Positions 1 through 7,285 of a DNA stretch of 10,474 nt are shown piece after piece. The position numbers were made by a program, and so were the translations under genes. The notes beneath the pieces were generated by a model. The model was given only the letters and a program-made list of their open reading frames with translations, did not search any database and was not told where the DNA came from. The stretch's first letter is position 1. Every line of letters starts with the position of its first letter. Source of the stretch: Legionella longbeachae (lineage in GTDB: Bacteria; Pseudomonadota; Gammaproteobacteria; Legionellales; Legionellaceae); NCBI GenBank assembly GCA_016191305.1, contig JACPOX010000277.1, forward strand, positions 1-10,474, in the 5' to 3' direction.

Positions 1-33
1 TTTAAAGGTAATGCTTTCATTTCTAAACCATGA

Positions 34-42
34 TGATATGAT
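34..42 (+). promoter_or_regulatory. Candidate extended -10 promoter element for recQ
   Basis: The bases tgaTATGAT form an extended -10 (TGn followed by TATGAT, one mismatch from TATAAT). A poor -35 candidate, ctttca at 14-19, lies 17 bases upstream. Transcription would begin near base 49, leaving about 42 bases of leader before the preferred ATG at 91. This is read from sequence only, and the upstream gene is outside the window, so recQ might instead belong to a longer transcript. Confidence 0.35.
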
Positions 43-90
43 TGCCAATTTTCAGTGTTTGTGAAAAGAATCAATAAGAATAATAATCAC

Positions 91-1911
91 ATGGAAACCG
101 AAACAGCGCACCTAACCCACAATAAAAATGCTCTTGCTGTACTCAAAGAATATTTTGGTTTTGATTCATTCAGAACGCCCCAGGAAGACATTATTAATGA
201 GGTCATTACCGGGCATGACGTTCTAGTCTTAATGCCTACCGGTGGTGGGAAATCATTATGTTATCAAATACCCTCCATAGTAAGAGCAGGGATAGGAATT
301 GTTGTATCTCCATTAATTGCATTAATGGAAGATCAGGTTACAGCATTGCGTTTACAAGGAATTCGCGCCGCATATTATAACTCCTCCTTAAGCAGTGAAG
401 AGGCAAAAAATGTATTAATGCAATTACATCATGATGAATTAGATTTACTCTATATTGCACCTGAGCGCCTTATTAGCACTTCATTCATTGAGCGATTAAA
501 GGAATGTCATATTTCTTTGTTTGCCATTGATGAAGCTCACTGCATTTCCCAATGGGGCCATGATTTTCGTCCTGAGTATGCGGCCTTAGGTGTTTTGAAA
601 ACTCAGTTTCCTGACATTCCAATTATTGCTTTAACTGCAACTGCTGATAAACAAACACGTCAGGATATTGTGGTTAAATTAAACTATACCCCCAAAAAGT
701 ACATTGCTTCATTTAACAGGCCTAACATCCATTATAAAGTGGTACCCAAAACCAATGCTGCAAAACAATTAAATCAATTTTTACAAACGGTAGAACAGCA
801 ATCTGGAATTATTTACTGCGGCACACGTAATAGCGTGGAAAGTCTTGCCGAAAAACTACAAGACATGGGCTTTAAAGCACGAGCTTACCATGCCGGATTG
901 ACTCATAAAGAACGGCGAGAAGTACAAAATTTATTCCGCTATGATCGCATTGATATTGTTGTGGCTACCATAGCATTTGGCATGGGAATTGATAAACCAA
1001 ATGTTCGCTTTGTAATCCATCATGATTTACCTAAAAATATTGAAGGCTATTATCAAGAAACAGGACGAGCAGGACGTGATGGCTTACCAGCTCAAGCACT
1101 TTTACTCTACAATGCAGCAGATAGCGCTAGACTGCGCTCATGGATTATGAACACGCCGCTTGAAGAACAAAGACGAGTCGAAACGAACAAACTAAACCAC
1201 ATGCTTGCTTTTGCTGAAGCATCCCATTGTCGTCGCCAAATTTTATTACGCTATTTTGATGAACCTTGTGATACACAATGCCAATATTGTGATGTATGCG
1301 AGAATCCACCCATAACTGCTGACGCAACTGAAGATGCTCGAAAATTCTTATCCTGTATTTATCGATTGCGCCAAAATTATGGCTTAACCCATACCATAGA
1401 TGTATTACGTGGTAGTTCCTCTGAGAAAATAACCCAATATAATCATGAACAATTAAGCACCTTTGGCATTGGCAAAGACAAATCGACCCATTACTGGAAG
1501 CAACTAGCCTGGCAATTGATTCATAAAGATTATTGTCTGCAAGACATCAATCATTTTAATGTACTGAAATTAACACCAAAAGCCATTCCCTTATTAAAAG
1601 GAGAAGAAAAAATCTCCCTAACCATCCCTAATGATGATCTTAAAAAAAGCAAAAAGAAAACCAAAGAGCGTCCAAGCATTCAAGCTACAAACAGTCCTTT
1701 ATTTGAAATATTACGCACTTTAAGACGTAAACTTGCAGATGAAGAAAACAAACCCCCATTCATGATATTTAGTGATGCAACCTTACATGCAATGACACAA
1801 GCAAGACCCCAAAATATGGAAGAATTACTAGCAGTCTCGGGTGTTGGCCAACACAAATTGACGCATTATGGGGCCTATTTTCTAAAAGCATTGAATGAGT
1901 ATAGTGAATAA
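91..1911 (+). CDS. recQ: ATP-dependent DNA helicase RecQ
   Basis: RecQ is a 3'-5' superfamily 2 DNA helicase acting in recombination and repair of stalled forks. With the ATG at 91 the protein has 606 residues, close to E. coli RecQ (about 609). Visible features are motif 0 (FRTPQ, residues 27-31), Walker A (MPTGGGKS, 48-55), the DEAH box (147-150) followed by CISQWGHDFRPEY, and the helicase motifs AFGMGIDKPNVRF and YYQETGRAGRDG. The RecQ-C-terminal zinc site has cysteines 380, 397, 400 and 403, the same spacing as in E. coli. An HRDC domain occupies about 530-606. An upstream in-frame GTG at 55 would add 12 residues (MFVKRINKNNNH) absent from the family, and neither start has a strong Shine-Dalgarno. 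I preferred 91 because it brings the N-terminus and zinc cysteines into register with E. coli. All key residues are present, so it should be functional. Confidence 0.95.
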   Translation: METETAHLTHNKNALAVLKEYFGFDSFRTPQEDIINEVITGHDVLVLMPTGGGKSLCYQIPSIVRAGIGIVVSPLIALMEDQVTALRLQGIRAAYYNSSLSSEEAKNVLMQLHHDELDLLYIAPERLISTSFIERLKECHISLFAIDEAHCISQWGHDFRPEYAALGVLKTQFPDIPIIALTATADKQTRQDIVVKLNYTPKKYIASFNRPNIHYKVVPKTNAAKQLNQFLQTVEQQSGIIYCGTRNSVESLAEKLQDMGFKARAYHAGLTHKERREVQNLFRYDRIDIVVATIAFGMGIDKPNVRFVIHHDLPKNIEGYYQETGRAGRDGLPAQALLLYNAADSARLRSWIMNTPLEEQRRVETNKLNHMLAFAEASHCRRQILLRYFDEPCDTQCQYCDVCENPPITADATEDARKFLSCIYRLRQNYGLTHTIDVLRGSSSEKITQYNHEQLSTFGIGKDKSTHYWKQLAWQLIHKDYCLQDINHFNVLKLTPKAIPLLKGEEKISLTIPNDDLKKSKKKTKERPSIQATNSPLFEILRTLRRKLADEENKPPFMIFSDATLHAMTQARPQNMEELLAVSGVGQHKLTHYGAYFLKALNEYSE

Positions 1912-1955
1912 GATATCCTAGAAAATGGTCCATGATTGACCAAAATTAAGTTAAC

Positions 1956-1961
1956 AAGGAG
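1956..1961 (+). promoter_or_regulatory. Strong ribosome binding site deciding the start at 1969
   Basis: AAGGAG lies 7 bases before the ATG at 1969, optimal spacing. An upstream in-frame TTG at 1936 has no such site. This fixes the start of the following gene at 1969. Confidence 0.8.
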
Positions 1962-1968
1962 CGTTAGT

Positions 1969-3708
1969 ATGGGATTAAAAGAAATTGTCAGTACAGTGGA
2001 AAAGGATATAGGGCTTATTTCTGTAACAAATAAAACAATAGAAAAAGGACATACACATACTATTCCATTTGCACTAAAACCCTCAGAACAATTAATGTCT
2101 GCATTAAGAGGTCCCAAGGATACACATCTTCCAATTGTAAATTCACCTACTAGTGTCAAAACTTCTGACAATAAAGATGTCACTATAAAAGGATTTTCAA
2201 CTAAAACAGCGCAGCAAACTTTAACAATAAGTGGTACACGACTCGATCGATTACTTTCTAGTGCTAAAATTTATGTAAATACCAACGTTTTTCCAGATGG
2301 TTTGTACCAAAAAGCGATAAAAGAGAAATTAGTTAATAATAAGAACAAAGAATTACCTCCTGAAGTTAATGGAACTCATTGGGAAAATCTCGCAGTCGGA
2401 GTATGCCATGCCCAAGAAGTTGATTTGTTGGTTGGCACGATTATGAGCGGTCATAAAAGAGCTCATACTACAGTACGTGAAGGTAAAATCGATAAAGAAA
2501 CACCCGCATTGCTTTTACTCTCAAGTCCATGCCTAAATCTTAGGAGTGAACTCAAAGTTCATCTGGATAAAAAAAATCAGATCCGCTTTATCGAGGGTAT
2601 GTTTCGCAATCTTTTTGATGCAACACAAAAAGAAGGACGTCAGTACATTGCCATGTCAGCAGCAGCTCTCGGTAAAAACAGTGTAAAACCTGAACTTTAT
2701 TTTGCGGCATTAATGAATGTAGCTAAAGAATTCCCTGATTTAAATATTATTTATCATCCTGTTGATCATGAAAATGCTTTTGATAAAGCGCTGAAAAATG
2801 CGAAATTGGAGAATGTAGCTAAAGCAAGCAAAAATATAATTTTTATGGCTGACAAACTAACTCAGATGGGTAAACTTTGTGCTTTACATATGCCAACAAA
2901 CAGTGATGTCATCTATGGATTATCCGATGAAAACAGTCAAACTTATCTGGGAACGGTATCTACTAGTGCAGTGAACAGTTTTAGCGTGAATCCCCAAGCT
3001 TTTGCAACTGTTATAGAAAGAAATTTAACTTGGCCTACAAATTCTGTTATAAAAACCAAAATTTTGGACAATAAAAATAATATAAACTTGCCAGCGCCTT
3101 CGTGCAAAAGTGAAGAACATAAGGTTGAACAAATTACTAAAAATGAAGAAAAACTAACTGTAAATGCTAATTCTACTGATTCTCCTCCTTTGGTAGAGCA
3201 AATAGATGAGACAGTGAAGGAAACTGAGACACCTTCTGGTTCAGATGAAATAATACCAAACATCATTTTTTCTCCAGTCCAGATAGAACAAGAACCACCT
3301 GCTTCCGACTTACCAATTCAGAATGCAACCGATAAAGTAATCGTGATTAGTTCTCCTGGTAAAAATGGAATCTTTCCTCCCAGCAAACCAGTAGAAACGC
3401 CACCACGACTTGAACCAACTTCCTCTTCATTGAGCAAGAAACAGGTTTTTGAAATAAATCATACGATTGATTGTTTAACAGGAGAAATCCAAAGTTGTTG
3501 GCCTTATCCAAATAAAGCATTAAAACAAATCAAGGTAGATGCTCTAAATGCCCTAATAAAAAATGCACGTACCATGAACATCCATGATGCAATTGCAGCA
3601 GTTAAACAAGAGTATCCCAAAGCGGTCGAAGGAAATTGGAGTACTCGTACCGCAGATTTATTTAATAAATTGGAAAGACAATCAATAGCTGTCAATTCAA
3701 TGATTTGA
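1969..3708 (+). CDS. Protein of unknown function; candidate secreted (Dot/Icm-type) effector
   Basis: I do not recognise this 579-residue protein. The N-terminal region (about 1-355) looks globular, soluble and mixed alpha/beta, with no signal peptide or membrane segment. A stretch around residues 215-265 (YIAMSAAALGK, then a helix and LNIIYHP) has an alternating strand/helix pattern that could suit a nucleotide- or ADP-ribose-binding fold, but no diagnostic motif is present. Residues about 358-487 form a low-complexity linker rich in Pro, Ser, Glu, Asn and Thr. A compact helical module of about 90 residues ends the protein, containing WPYPNKALKQIKVDALNALI, EYPKAVEGNW and STRTADLF. The C-terminus (LERQSIAVNSMI) has hydrophobic final residues and a nearby Glu, mildly compatible with a Dot/Icm secretion signal. 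It lies 57 bases after recQ with no convincing terminator between. The effector role is inference from architecture and probable genus; a housekeeping scaffold is equally possible. Confidence 0.8.
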   Translation: MGLKEIVSTVEKDIGLISVTNKTIEKGHTHTIPFALKPSEQLMSALRGPKDTHLPIVNSPTSVKTSDNKDVTIKGFSTKTAQQTLTISGTRLDRLLSSAKIYVNTNVFPDGLYQKAIKEKLVNNKNKELPPEVNGTHWENLAVGVCHAQEVDLLVGTIMSGHKRAHTTVREGKIDKETPALLLLSSPCLNLRSELKVHLDKKNQIRFIEGMFRNLFDATQKEGRQYIAMSAAALGKNSVKPELYFAALMNVAKEFPDLNIIYHPVDHENAFDKALKNAKLENVAKASKNIIFMADKLTQMGKLCALHMPTNSDVIYGLSDENSQTYLGTVSTSAVNSFSVNPQAFATVIERNLTWPTNSVIKTKILDNKNNINLPAPSCKSEEHKVEQITKNEEKLTVNANSTDSPPLVEQIDETVKETETPSGSDEIIPNIIFSPVQIEQEPPASDLPIQNATDKVIVISSPGKNGIFPPSKPVETPPRLEPTSSSLSKKQVFEINHTIDCLTGEIQSCWPYPNKALKQIKVDALNALIKNARTMNIHDAIAAVKQEYPKAVEGNWSTRTADLFNKLERQSIAVNSMI

Positions 3709-3728
3709 TAACACTTTGTGTAAGTATG

Positions 3729-3799
3729 GTGTCTTGGTAAAAAAGTTCAGATTTGATTGTAGATTGGAGGATGCACCAAATACGGACTTTTTGTGACAC
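3729..3799. terminator. Imperfect inverted repeat between convergent genes (possible bidirectional terminator)
   Basis: The arms gtgtc (3729-3733) and gacac (3795-3799) pair, followed inward by aaaaagt (3740-3746) with acttttt (3786-3792), leaving an asymmetric internal loop and a 39-base apical loop that contains a small ttgg/ccaa hairpin. It sits between the unknown gene on the plus strand and bcsZ on the minus strand, where a bidirectional terminator is expected. The long loop and bulge make it a weak structure; it could instead be remnant ends of a small mobile element. Confidence 0.3.
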
Positions 3800-3820
3800 A
3801 GGGTGATCAATTTTCCACCT

Positions 3821-3890
3821 TAACCCTAAACTCCACAACGGAATCGTTACTAGAAACTCCTAGTAAATTCAACTGCCAAATTTAGGGTTA
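3821..3890. repeat. 70-base nested palindrome abutting the bcsZ stop codon
   Basis: The outer arms taaccctaaa (3821-3830) and tttagggtta (3881-3890) are perfect 10-base reverse complements. Centred on the same axis are gaat/attc (3841-3844 with 3867-3870) and ttactag/ctagtaa (3847-3853 with 3860-3866) around a 6-base loop. The unpaired stretches between the stems are nearly equal in length (10 bases each). The last three bases supply the TAA stop of bcsZ on the minus strand. No T-run follows on either strand, so it is not a typical intrinsic terminator. The nested symmetry is more like a small palindromic intergenic repeat or miniature element. Confidence 0.6.
3861..3886 (+). repeat. Copy A of a 26-base repeat flanking the bcs locus
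   Basis: These 26 bases match 9745-9770 at 23 positions in the same orientation (shared cores tagta, attcaactg and aatttagg). Copy A forms the right half of the nested palindrome beside bcsZ. The two copies lie about 5.9 kb apart and bracket bcsABZ. Whether they mark a mobilised segment or simply belong to a dispersed repeat family cannot be decided from this window. Confidence 0.5.
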
Positions 3891-4964
3891 TGGTAATAAA
3901 AGCTCACCTTGAGCATTAAAGCGATAACGTCTCTCATCCCATCCTTGACCAAAAAGCCTGAGTACTGAGCTATAATAATTGTCAGCACTTAATTCATCTG
4001 CATAGATACGTTGCCTTTGTATCGCGAGTTCTGGAGGATTATTTGATAAAAGAGGCAACAGTGCAGCAACGAAACCAATAGAACCTTTTCCTTGTGTTTT
4101 ACCACTGCGGATATCAATTTTCTCAGGCACAAATCCCAATTGTTGTATCAAAGTTATAATTGGGGAAAAATGTGTTACTACTATTTCTTCTTGCGGAGCA
4201 TCTTTAGCTAACATGCCTACCCAGAGATAAACTCGAATGGCATCGTAACTACCTAAATTAGGGTACTTCTGATCAGAGCGCCAACCTTTACCATTGTTCC
4301 AAACTACCCAATCAGGTGCGAATCCTTTGGGGGATGTTTCTAATAATAAACGTCGGCTATTACGTTTTAACACTCTCCATTTCCTATTAATTGTAGCAAA
4401 TCGAGTTAGCAACTGCAGAGGTAAATAACTAGGATTAAGTCGCCAATTATTCTTAAAATGAAAACCAACTTTACCTGGAAGCAACATAAGACCTAATCCA
4501 GGAATTTTCGTCACCTCTTCATTAAGAATACGCTGCAGTAATTTTTTACCTAAAATACTATAACTAGCTTGTTTCCACAGTCTACCGGCCTCTAGCAAAT
4601 CATAAGCAAGCCATAAATCCGCATCAGCAGCAGAATTACTGTCTAAAACCATCCATTGATTTTTTTTATTTTTTCCCCACAACCAAGCGGGTAAGTGTTT
4701 TCCCAAATCACCAGCAGCAAGATTACTTTCAGTCCAGTGTAATAATTTATCAAACAAAACCTTGTCTTGTACAATCAAGGCAAAGAATAATGCATAACTT
4801 TGCCCTTCAGAAGTGGTTCTTTTATCGGGAGTTTGTGTATCAATGACCCGTCCATCGGCACTAATGTAATACTGCTTAAATTTTTCCCAACTAGACCATT
4901 GTTCGTTTGCTTTGGCATTACAAATATTTAATGAGACTAAAAAAATAAAGAACCAAGCTCTCAC
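3888..4964 (-). CDS. bcsZ: Periplasmic endo-1,4-beta-glucanase BcsZ (GH8)
   Basis: BcsZ is the family 8 glycosyl hydrolase of bacterial cellulose operons; it trims or edits nascent cellulose in the periplasm. I start it at GTG 4964, giving 358 residues (E. coli 368). The N-terminus (VRAWFFIFLVSLNICNAKA) is a plausible Sec signal peptide. Catalytic residues expected by alignment with E. coli (Glu55, Asp243) are present as Glu53 in TTSEGQSY and Asp241 in SYDAIRVYLW. Other family blocks are LPAWLWGK, VLDSNSAADADLW, LEAGRLW, PGLGLMLLPGKVGF, NPSYLPLQLL, SPKGFAPDWV and LFGQGWDERRYRF. The GTG overlaps the bcsB stop as GTGA, with AAGGAG 7 bases upstream inside bcsB, so translation is coupled. It ends at GELLLP, about ten residues shorter than E. 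coli, exactly where a palindromic repeat begins. No damage to the catalytic domain is visible. Confidence 0.93.
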   Translation of the reverse strand: MRAWFFIFLVSLNICNAKANEQWSSWEKFKQYYISADGRVIDTQTPDKRTTSEGQSYALFFALIVQDKVLFDKLLHWTESNLAAGDLGKHLPAWLWGKNKKNQWMVLDSNSAADADLWLAYDLLEAGRLWKQASYSILGKKLLQRILNEEVTKIPGLGLMLLPGKVGFHFKNNWRLNPSYLPLQLLTRFATINRKWRVLKRNSRRLLLETSPKGFAPDWVVWNNGKGWRSDQKYPNLGSYDAIRVYLWVGMLAKDAPQEEIVVTHFSPIITLIQQLGFVPEKIDIRSGKTQGKGSIGFVAALLPLLSNNPPELAIQRQRIYADELSADNYYSSVLRLFGQGWDERRYRFNAQGELLLP

Positions 4965-7261
4965 TCCTTGTCTCCTTGTCCCTTTAAGCGACGTTGGCTC
5001 ATGGCTAAAAGACCACGCCATAATAAGAATGTTACTATTACCGCAGCTAAAAGAGATATTAGTGCCAAATTCACTGGATGTTGTTGCAATGCAACCCAAA
5101 AATTCCTCCACCAAGATAAATTTCCTAGATTATAGACAGGACCTACACGCAAACTTTCAATTCCCGAATCACGTATTACAGTTACTGAGCCGAAAATTTT
5201 GTACCGATTGTCTTGGTCCGTTATTGCCTTATTGAGTAGTTCAAAATCTTGTTGATCCTCAGCTCGCAAGATGATAATACTGCGTTTAGTAAAATTAGGT
5301 GATTGAATACCAAGAATCCCTGCCATAGCCCCCATAGCATGAATCGTCGTTTTGCTTTCAGCCACAGCAGTAGGTGTCATAAGTTGTAAACTGGGCATCG
5401 CATTTTGATTTAATGGTTCTTTGATCCAGTTCTGGGTTTTATTAAGTAATAAATTAATATTAGCATTTTGGCGTAGCTCTTCGGGTAATACGCCGATAAT
5501 CAAGAGATCAGCATCCTTATTTTTAACCTGTGCCCAATCATCTTTCAACGTCATCCCCAAAGCAGGATACCCTGTTTGGGAACCAATAGTACCAATAACA
5601 TTAAGCAAGGTCGAAATAGCTTTAGGCTTAGATTGCGAATCAATATACACAATTGTTTCTGACAGATCAGCTAAACGACTAAAGGGAAATCCTGAATCTA
5701 CAAATGCACTCAAATTAGGCATAGTTATATGATGAGAGTAATTAGAAAAATCGATCGACGAAGCACTATCAATCACTCCAAAGTTATTAATTAAACCATA
5801 CGTAGTACATTCCTGACTTTGTACTCCTCCCGAAAATTGTATTCCATATTGAAAATCAAAAGCTAATAAATTGTGTATACCTGGCTTAGCTACGGGAATA
5901 TATAGTTTTTGATTGGTTTCGGATAAAGTGTCGGATGAAAAAAGAGTTTCATCTCCGTGATAAGACTGCAATGCGTAACTGTTTATAAAAGAATCGTTTA
6001 AAGTAATGTCAAGATGGGACAAACTAGCTCGGGGAGCTAGTGAGTAACGATATTTTAAATTCAATTCGATTCCTCGATTCTTATTAAGATAGAGATCCGG
6101 AGGTAAATTAAATCGCAACAGAATTGGATAAAGAGTAAAGCCTTTTGCTTGTAATTGTCCTTTAAATTCCTGGAGTTGCTCAAAAGTTACGGGCCTGTCT
6201 GTGCGAATCCAATTTGGCGCATCATAAGGTTGACGAGGCTTTAATTTTTTTACATTTTCTATAATAACACTTTGTCCACGAAAAAGAATATTACCTTGCG
6301 CTATGCCCTGAACAGCAGTAATTAAATCCTTATCATCTCGCCCCATAATTAACAGAAATTTGATATAAGGATTATCAGGGTGACTGATCATCTCCACTGT
6401 AGGTGCATTTACAGTTTTATAATTTTTCAAAAAATCCGGTCTTTGCTCATTTGTAGCTAACACAATTGCATTATGCATAGGTAATTCATTATACAAAACT
6501 GAAAAAGAAACTCCACGCCATAGGGCCTTACTGCCAAACCATGAAGCCAGAATTGCCGCAGCGCGTTGTTGTATCAAATTGGGTTGTCCAGCAAAAATCA
6601 TGGGTAAATTAACTGGATTATTATCCAGTGAATCAAAAAATGGCTCGGGAAAATGAGACAAATCATTTTTTAAGAGTAAATTTTTCACGGTTAATTCAAG
6701 GTAACTAGATTTATCAATATTTATCCATATCGAACTATGACCTGGATTTTCACAAATTGCTTTGTAGTGACCAATGAGCTCTAGTCTGAGACGGTTAAAA
6801 TCATTAATAAAATGAGGATCTATTAGGATATCTGCACTACTTAATTTACCTAACTGTTCTTCCTTAATCGTCATCACATTTACAAGTTCATCATTAAGAT
6901 AAATTTTCAGTTGCGATAAAATAGGAATCAGTGCTGGTGAAGGTATAAATTCCAAATGCAAGAATGCTTTATTTACAAGTTCGTCCTTACGTATAGAAAA
7001 CTCTATTTGTTCTCCTTTACCGTAATTACCAAAATTGAAATTATTTTTTTGTTGGCGTATGTTTTTAAAATATAATTTGACCGTTCGGCTGGGTACCGCT
7101 GAAGAATTTGATAATACTGATGTTTCAGCTGAAGAATTTGATAATACTGGTGTTTCAGCTGAAACACCAGCGTTGGTAGGCTGTGCAAAGGTCATAGGGG
7201 CTGCCAATAGGCTAACTCCTCCAAGAATCGATACTGTAATACGAATTATTTTGCTTATCAT
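4961..7261 (-). CDS. bcsB: Cellulose synthase regulatory/co-polymerase subunit BcsB
   Basis: BcsB is the periplasmic, inner-membrane-anchored partner of BcsA that guides the emerging glucan chain and is required for synthase activity. From ATG 7261 it has 766 residues (E. coli about 779). It starts with a good signal peptide (MISKIIRI, a hydrophobic core and PMTFAQ), then a short Ser/Thr-rich decapeptide repeat, then alternating carbohydrate-binding-like and flavodoxin-like regions. Recognisable segments are LYFKNI, FGNYGKGEQIEFSIRKDELV, ICENPGHSSIWINI, YDAPNWIRTDRPVTFEQL and FPFSRLADLSETIVYID. The C-terminal anchor helix is at about 731-753, followed by a basic tail. An upstream in-frame ATG at 7273 has no Shine-Dalgarno, whereas GGATGAG precedes 7261, so I chose the latter. 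Only about 12-24 bases separate it from bcsA. The reading frame is intact even though upstream bcsA is broken. Confidence 0.93.
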   Translation of the reverse strand: MISKIIRITVSILGGVSLLAAPMTFAQPTNAGVSAETPVLSNSSAETSVLSNSSAVPSRTVKLYFKNIRQQKNNFNFGNYGKGEQIEFSIRKDELVNKAFLHLEFIPSPALIPILSQLKIYLNDELVNVMTIKEEQLGKLSSADILIDPHFINDFNRLRLELIGHYKAICENPGHSSIWINIDKSSYLELTVKNLLLKNDLSHFPEPFFDSLDNNPVNLPMIFAGQPNLIQQRAAAILASWFGSKALWRGVSFSVLYNELPMHNAIVLATNEQRPDFLKNYKTVNAPTVEMISHPDNPYIKFLLIMGRDDKDLITAVQGIAQGNILFRGQSVIIENVKKLKPRQPYDAPNWIRTDRPVTFEQLQEFKGQLQAKGFTLYPILLRFNLPPDLYLNKNRGIELNLKYRYSLAPRASLSHLDITLNDSFINSYALQSYHGDETLFSSDTLSETNQKLYIPVAKPGIHNLLAFDFQYGIQFSGGVQSQECTTYGLINNFGVIDSASSIDFSNYSHHITMPNLSAFVDSGFPFSRLADLSETIVYIDSQSKPKAISTLLNVIGTIGSQTGYPALGMTLKDDWAQVKNKDADLLIIGVLPEELRQNANINLLLNKTQNWIKEPLNQNAMPSLQLMTPTAVAESKTTIHAMGAMAGILGIQSPNFTKRSIIILRAEDQQDFELLNKAITDQDNRYKIFGSVTVIRDSGIESLRVGPVYNLGNLSWWRNFWVALQQHPVNLALISLLAAVIVTFLLWRGLLAMSQRRLKGQGDKE
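4964..4979 (-). promoter_or_regulatory. Duplicated Shine-Dalgarno octamer at the bcsB/bcsZ overlap
   Basis: On the minus strand the octamer acaaggag occurs twice in tandem. The distal AAGGAG (4972-4977) stands 7 bases before the GTG at 4964 and is the likely ribosome binding site for bcsZ. The proximal copy runs into the GTG itself. The octamers also encode the last BcsB residues. Confidence 0.6.
7098..7157 (-). repeat. Two 30-base tandem repeats in bcsB (decapeptide repeat)
   Basis: Units 7098-7127 and 7128-7157 differ at one base; a partial third copy (gctgaa) follows on the plus-strand side. In frame they encode the decapeptide SAETxVLSNS twice, just after the BcsB signal peptide. Because the unit length is a multiple of three, copy number can vary without frameshift, as in a coding minisatellite. 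The segment is probably a flexible linker. Confidence 0.85.
7147..7170. repeat. 24-base perfect palindrome inside bcsB
   Basis: The half-site ctggtgtttcag (7147-7158) is followed immediately by its reverse complement (7159-7170), with no mismatch and no spacer. It spans the end of the second 30-base unit and the start of the unique sequence. The single base that differs between the two units is what completes the symmetry here; the equivalent site in the first unit is not fully palindromic. In bcsB mRNA it could fold near the 5' end of the coding region. Confidence 0.8.
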
Positions 7262-7285
7262 TTTCTCATCCATAAGTTTTAAATT

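Noticed and set aside
55..90. GTG 55 (or GTG 61) as the recQ start
   Set aside because: It would add an Asn/Lys-rich extension missing from the family and leave almost no leader after the candidate promoter. ATG 91 matches E. coli RecQ register.
1925..1941. Terminator between recQ and the next gene
   Set aside because: The stem tggtc/gacca has only 5 pairs and is followed by A-rich rather than T-rich sequence.
3709..3887. Insertion sequence remnant in the convergent gap
   Set aside because: No transposase fragment or target-site duplication was found; only inverted and palindromic repeats are supported.
4965..5114. N-terminal extension of bcsZ up to 5114
   Set aside because: The extension would overlap bcsB by about 150 bases and place a signal peptide in the middle of the protein. 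GTG 4964 with a good Shine-Dalgarno gives the family length.
4912..5310. Plus-strand open frames opposite bcsZ/bcsB (for example 4912-5235)
   Set aside because: They lie wholly antisense to well-supported bcs genes, lack ribosome binding sites and show no recognisable protein features.
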